The translations under genes and the position numbers were made by a program. The notes under the pieces were generated by a model, which was given only the letters and a program-made list of their open reading frames with translations, had not been told where the DNA came from and ran no database searches. Source: Scylla paramamosain (lineage: Eukaryota > Arthropoda > Malacostraca > Decapoda > Portunidae). Taken from it: a DNA stretch of 64,000 nt. Position 1 is the stretch's first letter. Every line of letters begins with the position of its first letter. Below, in pieces: positions 37,193 through 57,459 of the stretch. The DNA is taken from positions 8,346,967 to 8,410,966 of the forward strand of contig NC_087191.1 in the NCBI RefSeq assembly GCF_035594125.1, read 5' to 3'.

Positions 37193-37304
37193 CTGTGGGA
37201 AAAGCACAAATGTTAAACAGAAGTAACTGTAATTCAGACAGAAAAAAAACAATAAAAAAATAAATAAAATAAAGTAAGATCAAATGAAAAAACAAAGAGA
37301 TAAT

Positions 37305-37376
<72 letters not shown>
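36990..37376. repeat. (GT)n and (AG)n microsatellites
   Basis: GT run 36990-37076 (one TATG interruption) and AG run 37313-37376. Confidence 0.95.
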
Positions 37377-37379
<3 letters not shown>

Positions 37380-37562
37380 AAAATCAAGCTCAAAAATTCA
37401 ACTAACTTCACCATTTCATAAACAAGCATCAAAACACACAGACACACACACACACACACACAAACATACAACTATAAATAAAGCAACAAAAGCAAACAAG
37501 ATCAAATAAAAAAAACAAAAATTTCTCCAACAAATAAGTAAGCACAAATCTCACAAGTGTAC

Positions 37563-37678
37563 CTGAATAACTTGACACGGTGGCTTGCATCAACCAGCGG
37601 CCTCAGTGATGACAGGTAAGGGTGACCACGTGACACTCCTGCATGCAAGCCAGACTCCAGTGGTGGGCCATCTCAAAT
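37563..37678 (-). other. Candidate 5' UTR exon of zinc-finger gene 2
   Basis: CTTTCAG acceptor after 37678 and TTATTCAG/GTACAC donor before 37563 on the minus strand. It contains a short upstream ORF (MAHHWSLACMQECHVV...), which could damp translation if the exon is used. Confidence 0.4.
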
Positions 37679-37934
37679 CTGAAAGGCAAGAGGAAAAATT
37701 AAGGTCTTTAAGTGATATTGGGGTCTTTAAATAGTATTGGGGATCTTTCATCGGTATTGGATTTTTAAGTGTATTAGGTATTTTAAGTGGTATTAGGTCT
37801 TTAAGTGGTAAAAGAGACATAACAAGGGTGACAAACAAAATCTTCAGGGTCAGTAATGAGGATAGGATAAGAATTAACATTTTCAAACTTGATAAACTTA
37901 CATTTCAAAGAGATTGTAAGAAACTGGTCTTCAA

Positions 37935-37990
37935 ACAGAGAGGTGGATGACAGGAAGAGACTCGGTAATCAGGCTGTTAGTGCTGAATCA
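37935..37990 (+). mobile_element. Fragment of second LINE family (RVV-type C-terminus)
   Basis: GAGGTGGATGACAGG ... GACTCGGTAATCAGGCTGTTAG and TGCTGAATCACCAGGGAGCTTTGA match the element at 56540-56640 base for base over most of 60 positions. Confidence 0.6.
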
Positions 37991-38009
37991 CCAGGGAGCT
38001 TTGAGGGAA

Positions 38010-38600
38010 TACCACTACAAGGCACTTAACACACCTGAGATCAAAACCTAATCTTAAGACAGTTAATTAATACTACTCTCACTTAACACACCTGGGATCA
38101 TCTTAGTCTAACCCTCTCATGACTCAGGAGTTAAAAAGTAGTGAGGAACTGGACTAAGACTGGTTAATTAATACTACAAGGCACTGAACACACCCAAGAT
38201 GAAAACCTAATCTGAGGATGACTTAGGAATTAAAAAAAATAGTGAGGAATTGGACTAGCACTCCCCACCTGGCTACACTGACATAACTCATTCACCCAAC
38301 ACACCTGAATTAACGCAAGCCTTACGTAACTTTGCCCTCTGATGAATACATTGACGAGTTATAGAGTTAAAACTAGCGAGGAATTGAACACCCGTCATCT
38401 GATCACCTCAACCAACACCACTCTCTCACCCAACACACTTGAACTAACAGACCTAACCTAACTCTGAACACACAGACAACTTAAGAATGAAAACAATAGA
38501 GAAGCACCGAGGAATCAAACTAATGCATTCTTACCTTACCCGGCAGAGCAGTTAGCACCACTCACTCTCTCAACATCCCTGAAACACCTGTACTGAACAC
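38010..38600. repeat. ~130-base imperfect tandem repeat
   Basis: CACTTAACACACCTGAGATCAAAACCTAATC ... GTGAGGAATTGGACTA recurs about four times with decay. No gene. Confidence 0.65.
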
Positions 38601-38698
38601 CTGACATCTAGAAGAGCTAATTTACTCACTACATTAAAGATAACACGTCTTCATGTGGTGAAAATGGGAGATAATGTGAATAAAGAAGGCAGACACAC

Positions 38699-38800
38699 TC
38701 ACCTCAGCCTCCCAAACAATAACAAAAGCGCTGGTGCCACGTGTTCGCCTCTCTCCTTCCTGATGCTGATGTGCCACGTCTCTCGTACCTCCAAGGTTTA
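38699..38800 (-). promoter_or_regulatory. Candidate promoter/first exon of zinc-finger gene 2
   Basis: Minus strand: an AT-rich TATAGTATAATAAACC (about 38802-38817) is followed by a mixed-composition leader ending GGAGGCTGAG/GTGAGT at 38699, a strong donor. This would be the first, non-coding exon about 2.6 kb upstream of the start codon. The adjoining (AT)n array lies just 5' of it. Confidence 0.4.
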
Positions 38801-38939
38801 TTATACTATATTTTTTGTGAAGGGTAACTATTTTATTCACTATCTTATTCTCCAGTACATGTTTTGAATTTGTTTTGTTTTTGGTGAATTATTATTACAT
38901 ATAAAAAGTACATACAACGAAAGAACGCTTTATTTTAGT

Positions 38940-39164
<225 letters not shown>

Positions 39165-39434
39165 CCCACAAATATGATTTAACAGGAATGAAAACACTTA
39201 AAAAATTCTTAACTATTTTTACAAACAATTTAGAGTTAGTTAAAAGCTGAAAGAAAGAAAGAAAAAAATACATCATGTTACAAACTCTAATTCTGACGGG
39301 ATTATAAATTATCTTGAAGTCCATATATTTAATTTCACAGTAATAATAATGAAAAAAAAAACAGAAATCATAAGAAATTTTTATAATCAGCAAGAACTTA
39401 ATTACGGGTAAAAAAAAAAAAAATCCCTAAATAT

Positions 39435-40001
39435 TGTTACGAAGGCAAGAAAATGTTTGTTTACGCTGTTTAAATCTGGAAGACTGGGCGGCCATGTCAG
39501 GGAGCGGTTAGTTGTGGAGGAGAGACAGAGGGGACACTGAGTCCAGCTCCTTCAGGTGCCTTGCTCCGTCTTCTGCTTCGCTTTTGTGCCCTGTCTGCGC
39601 AGTTGTGATCCCTGTGTACACCTGTGTTGTGAGACACTGACTAGTAAGCGACAGTGACTGTGGTGGTAGCCTGTGACCTGTGATTCAGGGATAAAACTTT
39701 GCAGTGGTGGTGTCTATCCTTCCCCTTGTGCCCTGTCCTGCCCCGTGACCTTGAACTTGTACATGTGGTTTCCATCAATATAAGGCAGCAAAGGATTCCA
39801 GTGTTTGCTTGCACCCTTCCCCTGAGTGCGTGTGAACAGCCAGACAGTAGGGAAATAAACCTGTAAGTCCTGGTTCTAGCTGGGACCCCTCTGTAATAAG
39901 TGGTGCCGCCCCGCCCCGGCACCTGTATCTTCGCCTTAGGAGACGGAGCCAGCAGGTGTGTTCTGGAAGGCCCACTTGGCGAGGAGAGGGGCGACGTGAC
40001 A
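39435..40001 (+). mobile_element. Candidate solo LTR
   Basis: Begins TGTTACGAAGG and ends GCGACGTGACA, so the termini form TGTTACG/CGTGACA, a short inverted repeat of the TG...CA kind typical of Ty3/gypsy LTRs. An AATAAA at 39854-39859 would serve the R region. Internal retroviral-type genes are absent on both sides. AATA occurs at both edges (39430-39433 and 40001-40004) but is off by one base from the TG...CA ends, so the target duplication is not clean. Confidence 0.45.
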
Positions 40002-40530
40002 ATAGGATATCAGAAAATTGGACATAAACAACCTCAAAATCAATATATTTAATTTTAAAGAAATATAAAACACTTAAAAATAACGAAATATTCTTAGAAA
40101 CCACGAAGGACCGCTCAAGGTCACAATCAAGGAGACACTCCCCAGACAACCTTCCACTAGCGCTGTGCGGGAACCGGTTCCGGAATCGGTTCCGACGATT
40201 CCGCTAAGCCTTGCTTGGAATCAGTTCCGAGTCTTGGAGCCGGTTCCGCTTAACGGTTCCTCAAGAGTACTGATGGCTGATGCTCGTGAGTTACAAATCA
40301 CAAACAGTTATGCATTGTTTAAAATATGTAATCATGAATATTATTCAGGAAGTTTTAAAAATGTTATCTACAAATGAACGAAATGGAGTGTAAAGGAATG
40401 ACACATGAATAGCGTCCTTTCATTCAGTATTCAAAGAAATCGCATGAATGATATGAAAATATTTCGTTCATGATGGCCAATAGTATGCACTGATTTAGTG
40501 TTAGCATATGCGTAATAGTTTCTTAACACA

Positions 40531-40571
40531 CTGATTGGTAGATGTCCTGTGACGTCATGACGGTATAAATA
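40531..40571 (+). promoter_or_regulatory. hAT element promoter: CCAAT, CRE, TATA
   Basis: Inverted CCAAT box (GATTGG, ~40533), a perfect cAMP-response element TGACGTCA at 40550-40557 and TATAAATA at 40564-40571 lie in the right order ~300 bases before the transposase ATG at 40871. Transcription would start near 40595. Confidence 0.65.
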
Positions 40572-40870
40572 GTAGTGCGCGGCCGGCGACTTGCTCTTAA
40601 GAGCTGAAACTGCTTAAGGCAGAGGGAGTCTGTGACCATTATCCTCATGGGTAAATAAAGACCTTATTTTTTTCAGATACTCAAAATAACTTACTTGCAC
40701 GTTGTACTCCAACCCTTCCTCTCTCACAGTTTTTTTTTTTTTTTTAAGGCAGCGTGCTGAAGGTGCACATATCGCGTTTGTACCTACTTTGCAGCGTCAG
40801 AGCAAAGAGAACGGCGCGGGCCGGCGGAGGCGTACATCTCTCTTATGAAGCCTAAATTTCACGTAAAACA

Positions 40871-42311
40871 ATGGCATCCAAGCGGAATACCACAGCTCCA
40901 GTGTGGACGTGCATGGAACAGACGTCGTTTGACGTCGTTGTATGCTTGGTGTGTAAAGATAAGCTGAAGTACAGTGGAGGTACATCGAACATGATGAAAC
41001 ACCTGCACATCTGACATCCCATTGAATGTGCGGAGTTCAGAAGGATGCAGATATGGAAATTGCTGCCAAACACCCCAGACCATCCACCTCTACTCAACCA
41101 GCACTGATCGAGGCCACCACTAGGGTTCACCCCCATAAGAATGACTCGAATAAAAAGAAAGAATTTGACGCTGTTGTCAGGATGATAGTGGAAGACTTAC
41201 AACCACTATCTGTTGTTGGAGACAAGGTGTTCAAGAGATTAGTAAATGGACTCAACCCCAGATATGACTTGGCAAGTCGCAGAGAGATAGGTTGGACTCT
41301 CTTACCTTCTATTTACAGTATAGAGATAGAGAGAGTCCGTCAAGAGCTGGAGAAAGCTAAACGTATTGCTTTAACAACAGACATATTATGGAGATCCCGA
41401 CAAATAAAAGCATTCATCACAGTGACAGCTCACTACATATCCCCAGAGTGGGCCCTCAAGTCTGCTGTGCTTTTTTTTTTTTTTTTTTTTTATGTAAGAA
41501 GGACACTGGCCAAGGGCAACAGAAATCTAATAAAAAAAAAAAAAATGCCCACTGAAATGCCAGTCCCATAAAAGGGTCAAAGCAGTGGTCAAAAATTGAT
41601 GAATAAGTGTCTTGAAACCTCCCTCTTGAAGGAATTCAAGTCATAGGAAGGTGGAAATACAGAAGCAGGCAGGGAGTTCAAGAGTTTACCAGAGTAAGGG
41701 ATGAATGATTGAGAATACTGGTTAACTCTTGCGTTAGAGAGGTGGACAGAACAGGGGTGAGAGAAAGAAGAGTCTTGTGCAGCGAGGCCGCGGAAGGAGG
41801 GGAGGCATGCAGTTAGCAAGATCAGAAGAGCAGTTAGCATGAAAATAGCGGTAGAAGACAGCTAGATATGCAACATTGCGGCGGTGAGAGAGAGGCTGAA
41901 GACAGTCAGTTAGAGGAGAGGAGTTGAGAAGAAAAGCTTTTGATTCCACCCTGTCTAGAAGAGCAGTATGAGTGGAACACCCCCAGACATGTAAAGCATA
42001 CTCCATACATGGACGGATAAGGCCCTTGTACAGAGTTAGCAGCTGGGGGGGTGAGAGAAACTGGCGGAGACGTCTCAGAACGCCTAACTTCATAGAAGAA
42101 TACTGTTCGTATGGTTAAGTCCCATACAGCAGATAATATTGCAGAAAAGATAAGACTTGTCTACAATAAATGGAACATTTTAGATAAAATTCACTCAAAT
42201 GTGACTGACAATGCTGCTAACATGACTGCAGCAGTAAAACAAGTGAATGTTCGCCACATCCCGTGTCTTGCACACACTTTGAATCTAGTTGTTCAATCAG
42301 GACTCCATTAA
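40871..42311 (+). pseudogene. hAT (ZBED-type) transposase, broken
   Basis: Starts MASKRNTTAPVWTCMEQ and contains a BED zinc finger (CLVC, GGTSNMMKHL...HP), in which a TGA at 41012 replaces a codon, followed by a frameshift near 41040. Then comes a long hAT body (EFDAVVRMIVEDLQPLSVV; RIALTTDILWRSRQIKAFIT; HYISPEWALKSAVL), interrupted by the nested LINE. It resumes at about 42096 as TVRMVKSHTADNIAEKIRL with the hAT catalytic-core phrases TDNAANM and CLAHTLNLVVQSG, then decays through frameshifts; the C-terminal dimerisation region is missing. At least four independent lesions mean it is inactive. Confidence 0.85.
41470..42095 (-). mobile_element. 5'-truncated LINE nested in the hAT transposase
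   Basis: Poly-T (poly-A on its strand) at 41470-41490, then the same 3' UTR and reverse-transcriptase C-terminus as the element at 1031-4200. It ends inside [12 protein letters not shown]. The hAT reading frame is split between SAVL and TVRMVKSHTAD. No clear target duplication. Confidence 0.88.
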
Positions 42312-42599
42312 GAACACTGAAGATGTCCAGAAGCTGAAAGAAAAAAATGAAGACTATTGTAATTTTTTTCCATCACAGCGTGAAGGCTTCTGATAAGCTG
42401 ATGCAGGTGCAAGAGCAGCACAAGCAGCCTTCAAAAAAAACATTCAGGATGTAGAAACTAGAAGGAATTTTATATACTACCTGATGGAACGATATTTAGA
42501 GCAACATGCCCACGTGACATACACTCTGCTACCTGGGGAAAAGTAATATGTCTCTGTCTAACGAGGAGCTTGTAATAATCTCTGCCAGTATTCTAGATA

Positions 42600-42860
42600 G
42601 TCCTGGAACCGCTACACACCAGTGGTAACCGTCTGAGCAGCGCGGTGCCGGCTCCAAGACTTGGTACTCAGACGACGCGCTTTCTGCACGATTCCCCACG
42701 GAACCGATTCCGGAACCGGCTCCGCCTAGTAACCGTCTGAGCAGAGCGCTGGTGGCTCCAAGACTCTGGTACTCGCCCCGCGTGTTGGTGGCTCCCAAGA
42801 CTCTGGTATCGGTCCCGCTCGCTCTACACTATTCTCCGCGGAACCGGTTCCGGAACAGGT
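42600..42860. repeat. hAT subterminal repeats
   Basis: Two to three copies of TAACCGTCTGAGCAG(C/A)GCG followed by GGTGGCTCCAAGACT and GGTACTC, plus several GGAACCG(A/G)TTCCGGAACC palindromic motifs that are shared with the left end. Such subterminal motifs are typical transposase-binding arrays in hAT elements. Confidence 0.7.
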
Positions 42861-42959
42861 TCCGACAGATCCGCTAGCCCAAGGAATTGATTCCGTGAAT
42901 ACCTAAGTTATCGGTTCCTGCCCACCACTACATTTCACGCAGCAACTGACGAAAAACTA

Positions 42960-43240
42960 AAAAGTGGCCGCTGCGCGGAGGCGGCAGCGGCGGCCGCTGC
43001 AGCTTTTGCAGGAGACGCGTGTTATGCCAAGACTAAGATTAAGCTCGGCCAGAATCAACATCAAGGCATTATTTTTCTTTTCTTTTCTCTCTTTCCTATA
43101 CAAGCCTGCATGTCACGCCATCACAGGTTGACAACACCTAAGCAAAACAGCAATGGCTGGGGGTATGACCACAATATTTAAACACTCCAAATATAATAAC
43201 ACGTCTGAGTGCCTTACACATGACACAAATCTATAGGAAG
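42960..43240. other. Non-coding, GC-rich then AT-rich
   Basis: GCGGAGGCGGCAGCGGCGGC (42976-42995) is a small GC-rich triplet run. No gene is seen. Confidence 0.4.
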
Positions 43241-43650
43241 CATACATTTCTTATGTAAGGGACCCACTGGCCAAGGACAATAAAAAATAAACGAAAAAAA
43301 AAAAAGAGACCCACTTGAGTGCCAGTTCCCAAAGTAAGGTCAAAATGGGATAATCAAATATTAGAGGTTAAGTGTCCTGAAGTACCCCTCTTGAAAGAGT
43401 TCAGAGAAAGGAATGAATGATTTAGATACTGCTTAACTCTTAGATCAGAGAGAAGGTCAGGACAGGAGTGAGGAAAAGTAGAAAGTGCTGTGCAGCGAGG
43501 CAGTAGGAGGAGGGGACATGCAGTTAGCAAGATCAGAAGGGCAGTTAGCGTGAAAATAGCTGTAAATATAAAAGATATCAAGAGATGCAAGTTTGTGGCG
43601 ATGAGAGAGAGAGAGAGACTGAAGACAGTCAGTTAGAGGAGAGGAATTAA
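43240..43650 (-). mobile_element. Diverged LINE 3' fragment
   Basis: CTTATGTAAGGGACCCACTGGCCAAGG and the following C-terminal coding remnant (reverse strand FIPFS-like to LSLNSFKRGTSGHL) are a clearly more diverged relative of the other LINE copies, with internal deletions. Confidence 0.75.
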
Positions 43651-44649
43651 TGGGGCTAAGAGAGAGAAATTCTGAAGGCAGTATATTGTGGTTGCTGACG
43701 GGGAGAGAGAGAGAGAGGGCTGAGGGGGGGAGGGGTTTGGCTGAAGACCACGGAATGTATATATGTAGAATTCTTGGGCGGGACTCTCATTCCCCATGAA
43801 CGCCTTTTTCTTCTTTTTACAAATCTTTATTCGTATGTTTATTAATCTATTTATTTATATATTTTTTCCCCATTGCTGGAGTGAACTCTCACTATGCTCA
43901 TAAAATCATGCTTGAAAATCTGCACCATCAACAACCTTCCTTTAAACAAACTCAAAATAATGGTAATATTTTAATAACTATCTTCATTAGACAATCACAT
44001 CTCCACTATTAACAATCTTCCTTTAAACAAACTCAAAATAAATGTAATATCTTAACAACTATCTTAATTAGACAAACCATTTAATTTTAGACACTCGTTC
44101 TACAATTATACGTTTGAAATCTGAAGTGTACAAAAGCTAGGCGAGTATATCATCACTATTCATCTTGGTAGGTATGATGAGTGATAAGCATATATATATC
44201 GTACGGTCTCTAAGGTGATTATATAATTGTACCGTACAGTCTTTCCTTGTTCACTTCAATCTCTTTCTGTCTTTCAATCCTACTTTGTTTCATCCTTCAG
44301 TCTACCTCTCCTCCTCCTCCTCCTCCTCCTTCATTGGTCTGGTTCCTGAAATTTTACTCCTGTTTGTTCCGTTTTCTTTCATTTAGCACCATATACATTT
44401 TTTTTTTTTTCGGTCAATATTATTCTTCATTCTCCTCCTTGTTCTTCATCTCCTTGTCATTACTGTTGTTATTCTTATCCCCCTTCTTCAGATGTGCCAC
44501 CATTAACATGAGGATTCAGTCTCACAAATGAAAACAAAAGATTAACGAGAAAAAAAAAAAATCCACCTAATAATAAACATAAAAAAAAGGAAAACTCAGA
44601 AACGAGAAAAAACGAGTAGAAAATAAAAAAATCTGAAAAAAAGAAAAGA

Positions 44650-44650
<1 letters not shown>
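43650..44650. other. Intergenic
   Basis: No gene is seen. Two copies of AACAATCTTCCTTTAAACAAACTCAAAATAA occur at about 43930 and 44011 (a ~80-base tandem duplication). A-rich sequence at 44530-44650 may hold the 3' end of the acyl-CoA synthetase transcript. Confidence 0.45.

Positions 44651-44656
<6 letters not shown>

Positions 44657-44726
<70 letters not shown>
44657..44726. repeat. (AG)n microsatellite
   Basis: Ends five bases from the stop codon of the acyl-CoA synthetase gene, so it lies in its 3' UTR. Confidence 0.95.
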
Positions 44727-44730
<4 letters not shown>

Positions 44731-44731
44731 C

Positions 44732-54473
<9,742 letters not shown>

Positions 54474-54519
<46 letters not shown>
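54474..54519. repeat. (GT)n microsatellite adjoining the start codon
   Basis: On the gene strand a CA run ending one or two bases before the ATG of the acyl-CoA synthetase, so it forms its 5' UTR or core promoter. Confidence 0.93.
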
Positions 54520-54520
<1 letters not shown>

Positions 54521-54529
54521 GTTAGATTA

Positions 54530-54909
54530 CGAGTCTTCCTTTTCTTTCTTTCTTTCTTTTCTTCCCTCCTTCTGTCTTTTTTTCTTTTCTTTCTTTATTC
54601 TTATTTTCTTCTTTTCTTTCTTTCTCTTTTCTCTTTTTTTATCCTTTCTTCTTTCTGTTCTTATCTCTTGTTGTTCTTCTACATCATCTTCTTTCTCTCT
54701 TTTTTCCCGTTTTCTTCCCGTTCTCTTCTTTCTTTCCTCCCTTTTTGTATGCTGTTTTTTTTCTTGTGTTCTCTAAGTGTCTGTCCTTTTTTCTCTCTTT
54801 CACGTTCTTTTTTCGCCTATTATTTCTTCTTCTTCTTCTTCTTCTTCTTCTTCTTCTCTTCTTCTTCTTGTCTCTTACTTCCTGTACAGTAGAGAAGCAG
54901 TAATTAGCA

Positions 54910-54971
<62 letters not shown>

Positions 54972-55016
54972 ATCAGGGAAAATAAAGCATATCAGCGAAA
55001 AGATAGACAATTATCA

Positions 55017-55081
<65 letters not shown>
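54530..55081. repeat. TTTC-rich tract, (CTT)n, (CT)n and (GA)n
   Basis: TTTCTTTC low complexity 54538-54810, CTT 54826-54868, CT 54909-54965, GA 55019-55081. The last two are complementary. Confidence 0.9.
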
Positions 55082-55082
<1 letters not shown>

Positions 55083-55269
55083 CCCCCACTTATTATCTTA
55101 TATATCTTTCATCTCATAGTGTTTTATCAGTCCTTAATAAAAGTATTTACCACCCAAGATACTAATTTTTATGTTCCCGAGTAGTGACATTGTAATATGG
55201 AAAGCAAGAATTATCTCCAGATTATCTCCAAGAATTATCTCTATTATTCCAAACCATTATGCATATTAC

Positions 55270-55353
55270 AGTACCTATAACGACAATAATAATAATAATG
55301 ATAACAATAAACAATAATAGTAATAATAATTATAAAAAATAATAATAATAATA

Positions 55354-55397
<44 letters not shown>

Positions 55398-55637
55398 TGA
55401 TAATAATAATAAAAATAATAATGAATAAAAACTACGTAGGACAGTACATGAACATCATACCCTAGAAAGCAGAAAACAGAAATTATCGTACTCTGAACCC
55501 TTATAGTGCTTGAATCTGAAAGCTTTTGCGTCTTTCGCTGTTCCCTGAGGCAAGGTCACCCCACTCCTACGTACTGTACATTATCATCTGTAAACCCAAT
55601 CCTCTCCTGCATAATCCTAGATCCTATAATAATAATA

Positions 55638-55705
<68 letters not shown>

Positions 55706-55720
55706 TAATAAAATGAATAA
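55270..55720. repeat. (AAT)n microsatellites
   Basis: AAT-rich runs at about 55273-55420 and 55627-55712, separated by the phrase ACTACGTAGGACAGTACATGAA, which recurs in shortened form (ACTACATGAA) after the second run, i.e. a duplicated block. Confidence 0.9.
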
Positions 55721-56535
55721 ACAAATAAAAACTACATGAATATTGTATCCTGGAGAGCAGGGAATTATCGTACTCCAAATTCTTATACATAGCTACACAC
55801 TCTGGTGCATAGTGCTAGGTCCTATTCGTCTCAACAAGCATACCTAAAGGAAAGAGCTAACAAGTGTACTCGCTGTTACGAGTGTAGGGGATTCAGGATG
55901 ACAAGTGCCCCAGTCGTTTACTTGTTTTAATACGGTTACCCTGTAGTGACAACTAGTTTCATATAAACAAAAGGAGCAATTGAACTACAACAGATTAAAT
56001 ACAAAGATACACATTTCGATTCCGTAATAATGAAGGGGCAAGATGGCTTACCATAACACATAATAGCTGAAGCAATAATCATAATAGAAACGCAAATGCA
56101 GTAAACGTATAATGATTCTCGGTGTGCCTGGAACATTGAGTGGTCACTCAGACAGGTCATTTCCTACAATGCAACACTTACGATAATGAAGGTCAGCGTT
56201 TGAGGATCTAGGATTTATGGAAAATTCAGGGTTTGGTTCATAACACCTTTCTCTCTGAAGACTGGCCAGTCTGCCCCCCTCTGAGGTCGCGCTGCCGCTG
56301 CACCAGATATGCGACCACAGGCGACCCATACCTCCGCACAGTTATCATAAACCCTCTTTGTCTTATCTATCCTTGGCGCAGCGTCACCTTTGTCACGTTA
56401 ACACGACCTTCACTATTTATCTACAGCTTATGCCTCCTCTCCTACAACTTCACTCTTCCAATTAACTACTCCATTCACACGAGTCTCTCGCCACCAGCCT
56501 CACAAGACACCGTGAGGCAACAGCTGGAGACTACA
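55720..56535. other. Intergenic, no feature recognised
   Basis: Apart from the duplicated ACATGAATATTGTATCCTGGAGAGCAG phrase related to 55450 I see no gene, repeat or element ends here. Confidence 0.4.
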
Positions 56536-56539
56536 GGAG

Positions 56540-56990
56540 GGACTTGGTTCTCGTACAGAGTGGTGGATGAATATAATGACTCAGTAATCAGATTGTTAAT
56601 GCTGAGTCATTGGGGAATTTTACTACCCAATCTATTGGTATGATAGTCTTTTGTTGACTCTCATAGTCATGTAGAAATTGTTTGCATGGAGACGCAGGGG
56701 GGGAAAGCAGAGAAAATGGATCAATAGTTCGTTTTTGTTTTCTTTTTTGTTTACGCTAAAAAAAATAAATAAATAAATAAAAAAAAAAAAAAACAGAAGA
56801 GGAAGGAAAGTGCCTAGAAAAGTTATTGGTGTTAAAAGGGAACATTTGTCTAGCAGTAAAAGGGTTAAAAGAAGATCAGACAAATTTATAAAAGGTGACA
56901 GGTGGAAATAGGCGTAGATGTTACATAGAGGGACTGCAGCGTGTAGGCCTGATGGCTTCCTGCACCAACCCTTCCGTTCCTAAAATAAAC
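56540..56990 (+). mobile_element. Second LINE family, 3' fragment
   Basis: Encodes YRVVDEYNDSV then a decayed VVSAESLGxFK-like tail, the common C-terminus of LINE reverse transcriptases. After an unrelated insert (about 56637-56865) it resumes AGAAGATCAGACAAATTTAT and ends GTAGGCCTGATGGCTTCCTGCACC, the segment seen inverted at 50120-50255. The 56 bases at 37935 belong to the same family. Confidence 0.65.
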
Positions 56991-56999
56991 AGAGACACT

Positions 57000-57455
57000 A
57001 CATAAGTGAAAGCAAAAAGGCAATGACTGGGAAAGGAGAACAGTGTAATATTTATGTAGTGCTTGCTACAAGAGTGACGGAATGCTTGGAATACCAATAA
57101 AGGAATCCAATCCTTTCACTTTTTACTTAGTACTATCTGATCCCTTATAGTGGGACTGAAATGGTTCGGTTAATATCACAGTTGGCATTAAAAAAACCCA
57201 CCCAAAAAAACCCACTCCAACTCCCTCCCCCGAATAAAAAAAAAAAAAAAATGCCATTTTTTTTCTTTTTTCTTTCTTTTTTTTTCTTTCTTTTTTTTTT
57301 TTTTACATATCAAAAATGATTTCTATATCATAATGATAAATAAGGTTTATATATGTACATATAAACTGTAAAAGTAGTCAAGGCCTGTTCATTTTCTGTA
57401 CTACACAGGCTTTGTCCAACTTGACCAACCTGTATCACCATGACCTAAACAAGTG
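57000..57455. other. Intergenic, A/T homopolymer-rich
   Basis: No gene is seen. Long A then T runs at 57237-57305 (CGAATAAAAA... and TTTTCTTTCTTTTT). Confidence 0.45.
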
Positions 57456-57459
57456 TCTG

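Larger units (their letters stand above)
40158..42930 (+). mobile_element. hAT transposon with nested LINE
   Basis: The left end TAGCGCTGTGCGGGAACCGG matches the inverted right end TAGTGGTGGGCAGGAACCGA at about 15 of 20 positions. The flanking 8-base sequences CCTTCCAC and CATTTCAC agree at 6 of 8, as expected for an old hAT 8-base target duplication. It contains a promoter, a BED-finger start, a broken hAT transposase and subterminal GGAACCGGTTCC repeats. A LINE 3' fragment (about 41470-42095) has landed inside the coding region. Confidence 0.82.

Noticed and set aside
38010..38600. Possible CRISPR-like array
   Set aside because: The repeats are long, diverged and unevenly spaced in a eukaryotic setting; ordinary decayed tandem repeat.
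43160..43640. Separate gene in 43.3-43.6 kb
   Set aside because: The frame is the decayed C-terminus of a LINE copy, recognisable by its 3' UTR.
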